Positions 8,482-17,767 are shown, numbered from the stretch's first letter. The stretch: DNA of 64,000 nucleotides from Rhodococcus sp. W8901 (GCF_013348805.1 NZ_CP054690.1:3534001-3598000); one strand, 5' to 3'. Made by a program: numbers and translations. Notes: generated from the letters alone by a model not told the origin.

Positions 8482-9306
8482 CGTGTCAACCAGGTCGCGA
8501 TCTCGATGGCGTCGAAAGGCATGCTGGGCACGATGTTCCCGCAGTTCCTCGACACCCCGGTGGTCGCGGGCAACGACTTCGTCCCGAACGTCGAGCACAT
8601 CCTGAGCCTGAACCCGGACGTCGTGATCCAGTGGGGCGACAAGGGTGACGACATCGTCGCGCCGCTGCGCAACGCCGGCCTGAAGGTGATCCTGCTCGAG
8701 TAAGGCACGCAGGAGGACCTCGAAGCCTGGATCACGATCTTCGGCAAACTGCTCGGCAAGAAGTCCGAGGTGGACGCGGTTCTCGCCAAGATAGCCGGCG
8801 ACCGCGCGATGGTCGAGAAGACCGCCGCGTCCCACGCCTCGGCCGCCCCGCGCGCGATGTACCTCTACAACGCGCCCGAGATCAAGGTCGGTGCCGACAA
8901 CAGCTACATGGACTTCTGGATCAAGCTGGCCGGCGGCAAGAACGTCGCATCGGGCGCGGGCAGCGGATCGAGTTTCGCCGTCACCCGCGAACAGGTTCTG
9001 GGTTGGGACCCGGAGGTGCTGATCCTCGGCAACTTCGAGCCCACCACCCCGGCCGACGTCTACGCCGACCCCAAGTGGGCCTCGCTGTCCGCGGTGAAGA
9101 ACAAGCGCGTCTACAAGGCCCCGATCGGCGGCTTCTCGTGGGATCCGCCGTCCAACGAGGCCAACCTGATGTGGCTGTGGGTCAACTCGGTCTTCTTCCC
9201 CGACGTCGACCACGAACTGCGCGAGCGCATCCGGGAGACGTACCGCACGCTGTACGCGTACGACGTGACCGACGCCGACATCGACCGGATCCTGATCAAC
9301 GAGGCG
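8482..9306 (+). pseudogene. Iron-siderophore-type ABC substrate-binding protein, truncated and interrupted
   Basis: Remnant of a FepB/BtuF-like periplasmic binding lipoprotein. The readable frame starts around VNQVAISMASKG at about 8482, with no signal peptide, lipobox or N-terminal lobe start. It continues through VEHILSLNPDVVIQWGD, is stopped by TAA at 8701-8703, and resumes in the same frame (GTQEDLEAWITIFGKLLG) through the C-terminal lobe (SWDPPSNEANLMWLW, then ETYRTLYAYDVTDADIDRIL). Instead of its own stop it runs directly into permease sequence at about 9307. Missing N-terminus, nonsense codon and C-terminal fusion mean it cannot make a normal binding protein. It heads an importer cluster that is damaged throughout. 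Confidence 0.8.
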
Positions 9307-10188
9307 GTCACGCTCCCCCGCACGTGGACGGATGCCGAGGCGAACGTCGTTCTCGGCGTGCGGCTTCCGCGCGTGTTGCTCGGCATGCTCGTCGGTGGCG
9401 GTCTCGCGCTCGGCGGCGCCGCGCTGCAGGCCGCGTTCCGGAACCCGTTGGTGAGCCCGCAGATCCTCGGCGTCTCGTCCGGTGCGTCGTTCGGTGGCGT
9501 GTTGGCAGTCATGCTCGGCCTCGGCTCGACGTTCCTCGTCGGCGGCGCGTTCCTGTTCGGCCTCGTGGCCCTCGGCATGGTGCTGCTGATCGGGCGCAGC
9601 CGGTCCGGCGGCGCGATCCTGATGATCGTCCTCGGCGGCGTGGTAACGAGCGCGTTCTTCTCGGCGCTGGTCTCGTTCATCACGTACATCGCCGACCCGT
9701 ATTCGACGCTGCCGTCGATCGTGTTCTGGCTCATGGGGTCTCTCGCGACTGCCGACATGGCGAAGGTCGCGGTCGCGGCCGTGCCGATCCTGCTGGGCGC
9801 CGCGCTGATCCTGCGGTGGCGGATCAACATCCTCTCCCTCGGCGACGACGACGCCGCCTCGCTCGGGGTGAACCCGGGACAGCTGCGCGCGGTGCTGCTG
9901 ATGATGGTCGCACTCATGACAGCCGGCGCCGTCGCGGTGTCCGGCGTGATCGGCTGGGTGGGCCTGGTGGTTCCGCACATCGCCCGACTGTGGGTGGGCC
10001 CCGATCACCGGATCTCGATGCCGACGACGTTCGTTCTCGGCGCCGCCTATCTGACGATCATCGACACGCTCTCGCGCACCGTCACTTCCGGGGAGATCCC
10101 GCTCGGCATCCTGACCGCGATCATCGGTGCGCCGGTGTTCGTTCTGCTGCTTCAGAATTCGCGTAGACAGGCCTTCATCGATGCTTGA
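9307..10188 (+). pseudogene. FecCD-family ABC permease, N-terminal part missing
   Basis: The sequence picks up at VTLPRTWTDAEANVVLGVRLPR, the segment just before transmembrane helix 2 of FecCD/BtuC-type permeases, and continues to a normal C-terminus (IGAPVFVLLLQNSRRQAF). The hallmark GGAALQAAFRNPLVSPQILG and GLVVPHIARLWVGPDHR loops are intact, with about eight hydrophobic segments. The start codon, helix 1 and its flanks are absent; the frame is continuous with the preceding binding-protein remnant. Relatives import Fe-siderophores, haem or cobalamin. The stop overlaps the ATPase start by 8 bases. Confidence 0.8.
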
Positions 10189-10804
10189 GGTTCATGGCGG
10201 CCTCGAAATGCGGGACGGCGGTTTCCACTATCCCCGCCGCGACTGGGTGTTCCGCCACGCGAACCTGCGGGTCGAGGGCGGCATCACCTCCATCCTGGGC
10301 CCCAACGGCCAAGGCAAGACGACGCTGCTGCGCTGCATCGCCGGGCTGACGCCGCTGCGCGAAGGGCACGTCGAGCGCGACAATGCGATCGGGTACGTCC
10401 CGCAGGCGAGCCTGTCGAGCTTCGCTTACTCGGCGCTGGCGTCGGACGCCACGTTCATGATCCTCGACGAGCCTGTCTCGGCGCTGGACCTGCGCAATCA
10501 GGCCCGGGTGCTGGAACTGCTGCGCGACCTCGCGGCCGACGGCATGGGAATCCTCCTCACGACGCACCATCCGGACCATGCCCTTCACCTGGGCGGCAAT
10601 GCCATCGTGATGCGAGCACCCGAGGACATCCGGCTGGGCCCTGTCACCGAACTGGTCACCGACGGCATGCTCACCGAGCTGTACGGCATCGAGGTGGTCA
10701 GTGCCACCGTCGACGACCGCGGCGCCCCGCGCACCGTTCTCTACACCCGCTACGACAATTTCACGGCCGGGGAACCGGCCACACTTGGGAAAGTACCTCG
10801 ATGA
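10181..10804 (+). pseudogene. ABC importer ATPase lacking the signature motif
   Basis: A FepC/BtuD-like nucleotide-binding subunit of 207 residues where about 255-270 is usual. Walker A is present (GPNGQGKTT, 40-48), as are the Q-loop (YVPQAS, 72-77), Walker B (FMILDEP, 92-98), the D-loop SALDL and the switch histidine TTHH. Between SFAYSA (85) and LASDATF the usual helical subdomain and the LSGG(E/Q) signature are gone, with the frame kept (join near 10436). Without the signature the ATP sandwich cannot close, so it should be inactive. The start at 10181 overlaps the permease stop and the end overlaps the next gene (ATGA). Confidence 0.8.
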
Positions 10805-11436
10805 CACTCGATTCGGCTGCGCCGCAGTCCCTTTCACCCGTCCTGCATCTGGTGATGGGTTCGAACACCGGCATGTCGGGCGGCACCACCGCCGCCCGGC
10901 TGGTCCGGCCGGTCGACCTCTACGACCTCGACACCTTGGACCTCGCCGGCGTGCACGGTCTCCTGATCAACGGCAACTGCGACCAGATATTCCTCGAGCG
11001 GCGCCGCGGCGTGCTCACCGACTTCGTCACCGCCGGTGGCCGCATCGCGATCATGGGCCACCCGCTCACCGACTTCCTGCCCGGCCTCGGCCAGTGGCGC
11101 AAGCTGCAGTACTCGGGCCCCAAGGATCTGGCGATCACCGCCGGCGACCCGCACCCCGTGTGGGACGGCGTCGATCCCGCCGACGTCAGCTTCCGGCGGG
11201 GCGTCTCCGGCTTCTACGGCCGCGGCTACAGCCAGAAGCTGCCCCACGGCGCCGTGGTCACCAACCGCATCGGCCGGCACGCGCTGCCCGTCGACTACGT
11301 CTACCCACTCGGAACGGGCCAGGTGCTGGTCCACGGCGGCATCGATCTCGCTGTCTACCAGGAGGATCCGAACACCTCCGCGCGCATCTTCCCGCAGCTG
11401 CTGACGTGGCTCGGCCAGCAGGAGGCACAGGCATGA
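10801..11436 (+). CDS. Unknown protein A of a paired set, possible GATase/ThuA-like fold
   Basis: A 211-residue protein not recognised by name. Alternating strands and helices (HLVMGSNTGMSGGTTAARLV, then VHGLLINGNCDQIF, then GRIAIMGHPLTDFLPG, and near the end GTGQVLVHGGIDLAVY) suggest a class I glutamine-amidotransferase or ThuA-like alpha/beta fold without an obvious nucleophile Cys triad. It begins by ATGA overlap with the damaged ABC ATPase and ends by ATGA overlap with a second protein of similar style, so the two are translationally coupled to the importer. A role in handling the imported compound is inferred from position only. Confidence 0.6.
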   Translation: MTLDSAAPQSLSPVLHLVMGSNTGMSGGTTAARLVRPVDLYDLDTLDLAGVHGLLINGNCDQIFLERRRGVLTDFVTAGGRIAIMGHPLTDFLPGLGQWRKLQYSGPKDLAITAGDPHPVWDGVDPADVSFRRGVSGFYGRGYSQKLPHGAVVTNRIGRHALPVDYVYPLGTGQVLVHGGIDLAVYQEDPNTSARIFPQLLTWLGQQEAQA

Positions 11437-12230
11437 CCACCATCGAACCGTTCGCCCGCACCGACCGCGCACCCCGCTCGCGCCGCCGGCTCGCACTCGT
11501 GCACGGCGGATCCCACTTCCACCTGCAGACGCTGAAGGATCCGGCGGTGATCGCGCACCAGCCCGAGTTCCTGTATCTCGCGGGTCTGACCGACGGCGAC
11601 CTCGACGCGTTCGACACCGTCATCCTTGCCGACCGTCTGCACCCCGAACTGCTTCGCAGGCACACCGCGCAGATCCTCGCGGTCGCGCAGCGTGGCGGCA
11701 CGCTCGTGGTGCTGGGTGAGAACGCCGCGCACACGTGGTTGCCCGGCATGTCGTGGACGGCGCGGCCCACCAACTTCTGGTGGTGGCTCGAGGGCGAGGA
11801 TCCGTTGATCCGCACCCGTAGCCCCGAACACGAGGCGTGGGAATACCTTTCGACCAAATCGGCGATCTGGCACCACCACGGCCTGCTGCACACCGACGCC
11901 GACGTCGTGCCGCTGCTGGTGTCGGAGGAGCCCGACGAGAACGGCGACCTCCACGACGCCGGGATGATGCTGTTCGAGGACACCGTCACCACGCCGGGCC
12001 GGATCATCGCGACCACACTCGACCCGACGTACCACCACGGCAACAACTTCATGCCGGGGTCCACGCGCTTCCTCTACGCGCTGCTGCGCTGGCTGGACAA
12101 CACCGGGTCCTGGTCAGGAAGTGTGCATCAGCCCACCGATCCCAGTGGCAGGCCGAGTCCCGCGAGCGATCCGAGCGACCCGGTACCGGGGCCCTCCGAG
12201 ATCGGACAGTGGATCGCGACCGTGCGGTGA
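11433..12230 (+). CDS. Unknown protein B of the paired set, C-terminus possibly replaced
   Basis: A 265-residue protein related in style to its upstream neighbour: RLALVHGGSHFHLQTL near the start, LDAFDTVILADRLHP, GGTLVVLGENAAHTWLPG, then a Trp-rich TNFWWWLEGEDP and GRIIATTLDPTYHHGNNFMPG. The fold looks like a GATase/ThuA-type hydrolase but no catalytic set can be named. The last 40 or so residues (SVHQPTDPSGRPSPASD...) are encoded antisense to an RCC1-repeat remnant, are low-complexity and Pro/Ser-rich, and may be foreign read-through created by the rearrangement to its right. The natural end could have been near 12110. Confidence 0.55.
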   Translation: MTTIEPFARTDRAPRSRRRLALVHGGSHFHLQTLKDPAVIAHQPEFLYLAGLTDGDLDAFDTVILADRLHPELLRRHTAQILAVAQRGGTLVVLGENAAHTWLPGMSWTARPTNFWWWLEGEDPLIRTRSPEHEAWEYLSTKSAIWHHHGLLHTDADVVPLLVSEEPDENGDLHDAGMMLFEDTVTTPGRIIATTLDPTYHHGNNFMPGSTRFLYALLRWLDNTGSWSGSVHQPTDPSGRPSPASDPSDPVPGPSEIGQWIATVR

Positions 12231-12448
12231 CCGCCTGCCGCGATGGCGGTGTAGACCCGACCTTCCGGCGGTGCGGGAAGGTCCAACTGGCCCTTGTCGT
12301 TCTGGCCGACCGCCACGATTTGCCCCGTCGAGGTCAGCGCCACCGAGTGGTAGGTGCCCGCCGAGATCGCCGTGTAGGTCACTCCCGACGGGAAGGCGAA
12401 CTGCGAACTTCCGCTGGAACCCCATCCGACGACCTGTCCGCCGGAGGT
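12128..12448 (-). pseudogene. RCC1-repeat protein remnant (C-terminal part, minus strand)
   Basis: The minus strand encodes RCC1-type beta-propeller repeats: GGQVVGWGSSGSSQFAFPSG, YTAISAGTYHSVALTSTGQ, IVAVGQNDKGQLDLPAPP and YTAIAAGGHRTVAI. It then has a Gly/Ser/Leu tail (GTGSLGSLAGLGLPLGSVG) and a stop at 12128. The N-terminal part and signal peptide are missing: upstream of about 12448 the DNA is the opposite strand of another RCC1 remnant. RCC1-like exported proteins of actinobacteria usually have six or more repeats; only two to three remain. Its end overlaps the preceding plus-strand gene by about 100 bases. Confidence 0.75.
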
Positions 12449-12454
12449 CAGGTC
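12431..12454. repeat. Imperfect 24-bp palindrome at the RCC1 inversion joint
   Basis: GACCTGTCCGCCGGAGGTCAGGTC pairs at 10 of 12 positions around its centre (12442/12443). Read outward on each strand it encodes the same repeat element, S-G-G-Q-V, so the joint falls at equivalent codons of two oppositely oriented RCC1 repeats. Confidence 0.85.
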
Positions 12455-12820
12455 TACACCGACATCGCGGTCGGCGGTGGACACTCGCTGCTCCTGCGAT
12501 CCGACGGCAGGATCGTCGCGATCGGGCGCGGCGACAACTACCTGCAGACCATCGTCCCGGCGTTGCCGGAAGGCGTGACCGTCACCGCCGCCGTCGCCGG
12601 AATGAACCACTCGGTGGCACTACGTTCCGACGGTCAGGTCCTCGCGTTCGGCAAGAGCACGGAGGGACAGTTGCTGTTCCCGCCGGCACCGGAGGGCACC
12701 CGGTAGCTGTCCGTGGCCGCGGGTGAGGACTTCTCCCTCGCGGTCCGAACCCTCGCCCCCGGCGGCGAGGGCCCCGGGGAGCCCGGAACCGGTTCGCTGG
12801 GAAGTCTTTTCGGCAACTGA
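12443..12820 (+). pseudogene. RCC1-repeat protein remnant (C-terminal part, plus strand)
   Basis: The plus strand from the palindrome onward encodes RCC1 repeats: VYTDIAVGGGHSLLLRSDGR, IVAIGRGDNYLQTIVPALPE, MNHSVALRSDGQVLAFGKS and, after a TAG nonsense codon at 12704-12706, LSVAAGEDFSLAVRTLAPGG in the same frame. A GTGSLGSLFGN tail precedes the TGA at 12818-12820. The 5' portion, start codon and export signal are absent. A strong terminator hairpin follows, so this end looks like the natural end of a once complete gene. The arrangement is head to head with the minus-strand remnant. Confidence 0.75.
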
Positions 12821-12833
12821 GCCCGCGCCCGGG

Positions 12834-12878
12834 TGAAGGGACCCCTCGAGCGCTGACAGGCGCCGAGGGGTCCCTTCA
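12834..12878. terminator. Strong bidirectional terminator hairpin
   Basis: A 15-bp perfect stem (TGAAGGGACCCCTCG / CGAGGGGTCCCTTCA) lies between the plus-strand RCC1 remnant and the convergent FmdE-like gene. Confidence 0.85.
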
Positions 12879-12895
12879 GCCGTCACGCCGGTGTG

Positions 12896-13243
12896 TCAGT
12901 CGACGTCGTAGACCTCGGTGGCCGACGCCGCGAGCAACCGATCGGTCATCTCGTGCTCGAGCACGACCAGGCGCGCCTCGTCCGTACCGGCCACCCGTGA
13001 CGGCCCGCGTGACCATCTCGAACGCGTCCCGAACACCCGGCCCCCGTGCGCGGTGGCGATCTCGACCTCGCGGCGCTCAGCCGGCCCCTCGGGATCGAGC
13101 AGCGGCAGCGCCCGCTCGAGCACCTTGAAGGCGTGCGCGACGCCGCCCGGTGCGTTCGGGCCGTGGTACTTTATCAGGTCGTCGAACGAGACGGTGATCG
13201 GCGTGCCCAGCTCGGCCACCTCCAGTCGAGCCACGGCCGCCAC
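12896..13243 (-). CDS. FmdE-like small protein, probably with compensating frameshifts
   Basis: A 115-residue reading frame starting at GTG 13243, whose first base is the last base of the glnE stop (TAGTG), so it is translationally coupled to glnE. The N-terminal half (ELGTPITVSFDDLIKYHGPN, then VAHAFKVLERALPLLDPEG and REVEIATAHGG) resembles the FmdE (formylmethanofuran dehydrogenase subunit E-like) family. After AHGG the frame reads RVFGTRSRWSRG, whereas the neighbouring frame gives PGVRDAFEMVTRAVTGGRY, which fits the family better. The original frame then resumes sensibly (EARLVVLEHEMTDRLLAASA). This implies a one-base loss near a G5 run at about 13040 and a second shift near 12990. Function unknown. 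Confidence 0.5.
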   Translation of the reverse strand: MAAVARLEVAELGTPITVSFDDLIKYHGPNAPGGVAHAFKVLERALPLLDPEGPAERREVEIATAHGGRVFGTRSRWSRGPSRVAGTDEARLVVLEHEMTDRLLAASATEVYDVD

Positions 13244-16200
13244 TACTCGCCTCCGAACACGCGCTGCACCACGGCCTTTGCCCGGCGGGTGACGCGGAGG
13301 TAGTTGTCGAGGAACTCGTTCGCGTCGCCGCCCGGCCAGCCGGCGACCTGCGCGACCGCCGCGAGGATCTTGCCCGGCCCGGGGAGCTGGTCGGTCGGCT
13401 TGCCGCGCACCAGCACCAGCGCGTTGCGCGCCTTGGTCGCGGTGAGCCACGCATCGCGCAGCAGCTCGATGTCGGTCTCGCTCAACAGCTCCGCCCCGCC
13501 GATCGCATCGAGCGTCTCGAGGGTCGACGTGTTGTGCAGTGACGGGATCTCGTGGGCGTGCCGCAACTGGATCAGCTGCACCGTCCATTCGATGTCGGCG
13601 AGACCGCCGCGGCCGAGCTTGGTGTGCGTGGCCGGGTCGGCACCGCGTGGAAGTCGCTCGGAGTCGACGCGGGCCTTGATCCGACGGATCTCGCGCACCG
13701 CTTGCTCGGAGACGCCGCCCTCCGGGTAGCGGGTCTTGTCGATCATGTGCAGGAATCGCAGACCCAGATCGGCGTCACCCGCGACGGCGTGGGCCCGCAG
13801 CAGCGCCTGGACCTCCCACGCCTGGGCCCACTGCGCGTAGTACGCCTCGTACGACGTCAGGGTCCGCACCAGCGGTCCGCTGCGCCCCTCCGGCCGCAGT
13901 CCGATGTCCACCTCGAGCGGCGGATCGGTGCTGGGCGCGCCGAGCAGGGTCCGGACGCGGTCACCGACGATGTTGGCCCACTTGACCGCCCGGGTCTCGT
14001 CGACTCCCTCGCGGGGCTCGCACACGAACAGCACATCGGCGTCCGAGCCGTAGCCGAGCTCTCCGCCGCCGAGCCGACCCATGCCGATCACGGCGAACTT
14101 CGCGGGCGCGGGCGCACCGGTCTCGGCCTCGCTCGACCGGATGACGGCGGCGAGAGAGGCATTGAGCACCGCCGCCCACACCGACGACAACGCCCGACAC
14201 ACCTGCGGGACGTCGAGCATGCCGAGGATGTCGGCGCTCGCGATCCGCGCCAGTTCGTAGCGGCGCAGCGATCGCGCCGCCCCGACCGCGCGGGCGGGGT
14301 CGACGTACCGCGAGGACGACGACAGGATGCCCCGCGCGACGTCCTCGGGTCGGGGGTCGAGCAGGCGCGGACCGGAGGGACCGTCCGCGAACAGCCGGAT
14401 CACGTCGGGCGCCTTGATCAGCAGGTCCGGGATGTAGGCGGACGAGCCGAGCACCGTCATCAGTCGCTGGGCCACCGACGCCTCGTCGCGCAGCAGACGC
14501 AGGAACCACGTCGCGTCCACGAGCGCGTCGGACAGGCGCCGGTAGGCCAACAGGCCCGCATCGGGATCCGGGGTGTCGCTGAGCCATTCGAGCAGAGTCG
14601 GCAACAGCAGCGCCTGGATGCGCCCCTTGCGGGAGGCTCCGCCGGTGAGTGCGGTGAGGTGACCGAGCGCGTTCTCCGGCGCCGAGTAGCCGAGGGCCGA
14701 CAGCTGTCGCACCGCGGCGTCGGGGCTCAGCCGCAGGGCCTCCTTGTCGATCCGGGCGACCGACTCGAGCAGCGGCCGGTAGAACAGCTTGGCGTGCAGC
14801 CGCCGCACCCGGTGCGAGTTGCGCTTGATCTCGGCGTTCAGCACGCCGAGCGCGTCGTTGCGGCCGTCCGGCCGCATGTGCGCGGCGCGGGCGAGCCAGC
14901 GCAGCGCCTCCTCGTCCTCCGGCGGCGGAAGGGTGTGCGTGCGCTTGAGCTTCTGCAACTGCAGCCGGTGCTCGAGCAGTCGCAGGAACTCGTACGAGGC
15001 GGTCAGGTTCGCGGCGTCGTCGCGTCCGACGTAGCCGCCGGCCGCGAGCGCGGTCAGGGCGTCGACGGTGCTCTTGACCCGTAGCGACGCGTCGGCGCGG
15101 CCGTGCACGAGTTGCAGGAGCTGGACGGCGAACTCGACGTCGCGGAGGCTGCCACGGCCCAGCTTGAGCTCCCGCTCGCGCAACTCCGGCGGCACCGATT
15201 CCTCCACCCGGCGGCGCATCGCCTGCACCTCGGGCACGAAGTCCTCACGCTCGGCCGCCGTCCACACCATGGGGCCCAGCGCGTCGGTGTACTGCCGGCC
15301 CAGGTCGAGGTCGCCGGTCATGGGCCGGGCCTTGAGCAGCGCCTGGAACTCCCACGTCTTGGCCCACCGCTTGTAGTAGGCGATGTGCGAGTCGAGCGTG
15401 CGGACCAGCTCGCCACGCTTGCCCTCCGGCCGCAGCGCCGCGTCCACCTCGAAGAAGGCCGACGATCCGATGCGCATCATCTCGCCGGCGATGCGGCTCG
15501 ACACCGCGTTGGACGGCTCCGCCACGAACACGACGTCGACGTCGCTGACGTAGTTCAGTTCGCGCGCACCGCACTTGCCCATCGCGATCACCGCGATCCG
15601 GACGGGACACGGCTCGTCCGGGCACACCGCGGCCACGGCCACCGACAGCGCGGCCGTCAGTGCCGCGTCCGCCATGTCCGAGAGCTGATGTCCCACAGTC
15701 TGATACGGGACCACCGGCTCGTTCTCCACCGTCGCGGCCAGGTCGGCCGCGGCCAGGACCATCATCTGGTCGCGGTAACAATCCCGCAGGGCCGCAACCG
15801 CTTCCGGCCCGGTGACGGCAGCGCGATAGAACATCGAGGACGCGTTGGGGCCGGTCTCGGGCACCGCGCCGACACACGCCAGCAGGCGCCGGGTCAGCTC
15901 GTCCTTCGACGGCAGCGTCATGTCACCGGCGAGCAGCTTCCACGACATCGGGTGCGCGACGAGGTGATCGCCGAACGCACTGGACGCGCCGATCAGCCCC
16001 AGAAGCCTCCCGCGCAGACCCTTGTCGGTGCGCAGCGCCGCGTCGAGCTCGGCCCAACCGTCACCCAGGCTCTCCTGCAGCCGTACCAGCGTCCGCAACG
16101 CCAGGTCCGCGTTCGCGGCCCGCGACAGCGACCACAGCAACTCCACCCCGTCGAGGTTGGACCAGCCCAGCACCTTCAGCTCTTCCGGAGCGGTCGGCTC

Positions 16201-16257
16201 GACCAGGCCCAGCCGACCCGCACCGGGCACCGCCGAACGGGCGTACGGAGGCTTCAC
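13243..16257 (-). CDS. glnE: Bifunctional glutamine synthetase adenylyltransferase/deadenylase
   Basis: A 1004-residue two-headed nucleotidyltransferase that adenylylates and deadenylylates type I-beta glutamine synthetase in response to nitrogen status. Two GlnE domains are visible: the N-terminal deadenylylase head with [19 protein letters not shown] and the C-terminal adenylylase head with [20 protein letters not shown], each with its GSD/VSDxD metal-binding pair and each followed by an ALRPEGK(R) / GLRPEGRSG motif and a (W)xxQALL(K/R)A helix. The length is normal for the family. It lies about 100 bp downstream of glnA2 on the same strand, the same order as Rv2222c-Rv2221c. Confidence 0.97.
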   Translation of the reverse strand: MKPPYARSAVPGAGRLGLVEPTAPEELKVLGWSNLDGVELLWSLSRAANADLALRTLVRLQESLGDGWAELDAALRTDKGLRGRLLGLIGASSAFGDHLVAHPMSWKLLAGDMTLPSKDELTRRLLACVGAVPETGPNASSMFYRAAVTGPEAVAALRDCYRDQMMVLAAADLAATVENEPVVPYQTVGHQLSDMADAALTAALSVAVAAVCPDEPCPVRIAVIAMGKCGARELNYVSDVDVVFVAEPSNAVSSRIAGEMMRIGSSAFFEVDAALRPEGKRGELVRTLDSHIAYYKRWAKTWEFQALLKARPMTGDLDLGRQYTDALGPMVWTAAEREDFVPEVQAMRRRVEESVPPELRERELKLGRGSLRDVEFAVQLLQLVHGRADASLRVKSTVDALTALAAGGYVGRDDAANLTASYEFLRLLEHRLQLQKLKRTHTLPPPEDEEALRWLARAAHMRPDGRNDALGVLNAEIKRNSHRVRRLHAKLFYRPLLESVARIDKEALRLSPDAAVRQLSALGYSAPENALGHLTALTGGASRKGRIQALLLPTLLEWLSDTPDPDAGLLAYRRLSDALVDATWFLRLLRDEASVAQRLMTVLGSSAYIPDLLIKAPDVIRLFADGPSGPRLLDPRPEDVARGILSSSSRYVDPARAVGAARSLRRYELARIASADILGMLDVPQVCRALSSVWAAVLNASLAAVIRSSEAETGAPAPAKFAVIGMGRLGGGELGYGSDADVLFVCEPREGVDETRAVKWANIVGDRVRTLLGAPSTDPPLEVDIGLRPEGRSGPLVRTLTSYEAYYAQWAQAWEVQALLRAHAVAGDADLGLRFLHMIDKTRYPEGGVSEQAVREIRRIKARVDSERLPRGADPATHTKLGRGGLADIEWTVQLIQLRHAHEIPSLHNTSTLETLDAIGGAELLSETDIELLRDAWLTATKARNALVLVRGKPTDQLPGPGKILAAVAQVAGWPGGDANEFLDNYLRVTRRAKAVVQRVFGGE

Positions 16258-16359
16258 CGGATCACCCCGACCCAGACGTCGTCACGATCGGAACGTGGAC
16301 TGACCGGACAGGGCACGCGTGTCACCTCTTCGGGGATCGTACGGTTCGGGTGGGCCGTT

Positions 16360-17700
16360 CTACAGGCCCAGGTACGCCTTCAATTCGAACGGCGTCACCT
16401 GGCTGCGGTAGTCCTCCCACTCCCGGCGCTTGTTGCGGAGGAAGAAGTCGAAGACGTGCTCGCCCAGCGCCTCCGCCACGAGTTCGGACTTCTCCATCTC
16501 GAGCAGTGCTTCCTGGAGGCTCCCCGGCAGCGACTTGTAGCCCATCGCCCGTCGCTCGGCGTTGGTCAGCGACCACACGTCGTCCTCGGCCTCGGCGGGC
16601 AGTTCGTAGCCCTTCTCGATGCCCCGCAGACCGGCCGCGAGCAGCACCGCGAACGCCAGGTAGGGGTTGCACGCGGAGTCGGGGCTGCGGATCTCGACGC
16701 GACGCGAGGACGCCTTGTTGGGCGTGTACATCGGGACACGGATCAGCGCGGACCGGTTCGACGGCCCCCACGTGGCCGCGGTGGGCGCCTCGCCGCCGTG
16801 CACCAGACGCTTGTAGGAGTTGACCCACTGGTTGGTGACGGCACTGATCTCGTTGGCGTGCTCGAGGATGCCGGCGATGAACGCCTTACCGGTCGCCGAC
16901 AACTGCATCGGATCGTCCGGGTTGTGGAACGCGTTGGTGTCGCCCTCGAACAGGCTCATGTGCGTGTGCATCGCCGAGCCGGCCTGATCGCCGAACGGCT
17001 TGGGCATGAACGACGCCCGGACGCCCTCGTCGATCGCGACCTCCTTGACGACGTAGCGGAACGTCATCACGTTGTCGGCCATCGACAGCGCGTCGGCGTA
17101 GCGCAGGTCGATCTCCTGCTGGCCGGGTGCGGCCTCGTGGTGGCTGAACTCCACCGAGATGCCCATCGACTCGAGCGCGTCGATCGCGTGGCGCCGGAAG
17201 TTCGGCGCGCGATCGTGCACGGCCTGGTCGAAGTAGCCGCCGCTGTCGGCCGGTACCGGCGGGGTGCCGTCGATCGGCCCGTTCTCCAACAGGAAGAACT
17301 CGATCTCGGGGTGCACGTAGCACGAGAAGCCGAGGTCGCTGGCCTTGCTCAGCTGACGCCGCAGCACGTGCCGCGGGTCGGCCCAGGACGGCGTGCCGTC
17401 GGGCATCGCGATGTCGCAGAACATGCGTGCCGAGTGCTGAGCGCCGTCCTTGTGCGCCCATGGCAGGATCTGGAACGTCGACGCGTCCGGCTTGGCGACG
17501 GTGTCGGCCTCCGAGACGCGGGAGAAGCCCTCGATCGCCGAGCCGTCGAATCCGATGCCTTCCTCGAAGGCACCCTCCAGCTCCGCGGGGGCGATCGCCA
17601 CCGATTTGAGGTACCCGAGCACGTCGGTGAACCACAACCGCACGAACCGAATATCGCGCTCTTCGAGGGTGCGAAGCACGAACTCCTTTTGGCGATCCAT
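16360..17700 (-). CDS. glnA2: Type I glutamine synthetase, GlnA2 (GSI-alpha-like)
   Basis: A 446-residue glutamine synthetase: ATP + glutamate + NH3 to glutamine. Start MDRQKEFVLRTLEERDIRF at 17700. Visible are GIGFDGSAIEGF, the active-site YVHPEIEFFLL and FSHHEAAPGQQEIDLRYADA segments, MPKPFGDQAGSAMHTHMSLF and the NRSALIRVP phosphate-binding loop. It lacks the NLYDLP adenylylation-site tyrosine motif of GSI-beta enzymes and the associated insertion, so GlnE next door probably modifies a different synthetase (GlnA1). In mycobacteria GlnA2 is non-essential and related enzymes can ligate other amines; the substrate here is assumed to be ammonia. Confidence 0.95.
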   Translation of the reverse strand: MDRQKEFVLRTLEERDIRFVRLWFTDVLGYLKSVAIAPAELEGAFEEGIGFDGSAIEGFSRVSEADTVAKPDASTFQILPWAHKDGAQHSARMFCDIAMPDGTPSWADPRHVLRRQLSKASDLGFSCYVHPEIEFFLLENGPIDGTPPVPADSGGYFDQAVHDRAPNFRRHAIDALESMGISVEFSHHEAAPGQQEIDLRYADALSMADNVMTFRYVVKEVAIDEGVRASFMPKPFGDQAGSAMHTHMSLFEGDTNAFHNPDDPMQLSATGKAFIAGILEHANEISAVTNQWVNSYKRLVHGGEAPTAATWGPSNRSALIRVPMYTPNKASSRRVEIRSPDSACNPYLAFAVLLAAGLRGIEKGYELPAEAEDDVWSLTNAERRAMGYKSLPGSLQEALLEMEKSELVAEALGEHVFDFFLRNKRREWEDYRSQVTPFELKAYLGL

Positions 17701-17767
17701 GTCCGCGAGACTAAGCAAACCGCGTTAAATCTGTGTTACATCGTGAAATCGGTCTCGTCCGGCCAGC

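Noticed and set aside
17724-17739. GTTAA-N6-GTTAC as a GlnR box upstream of glnA2
   Set aside because: One half-site is imperfect and only one pair is present. The match could arise by chance in an A/T-rich promoter.
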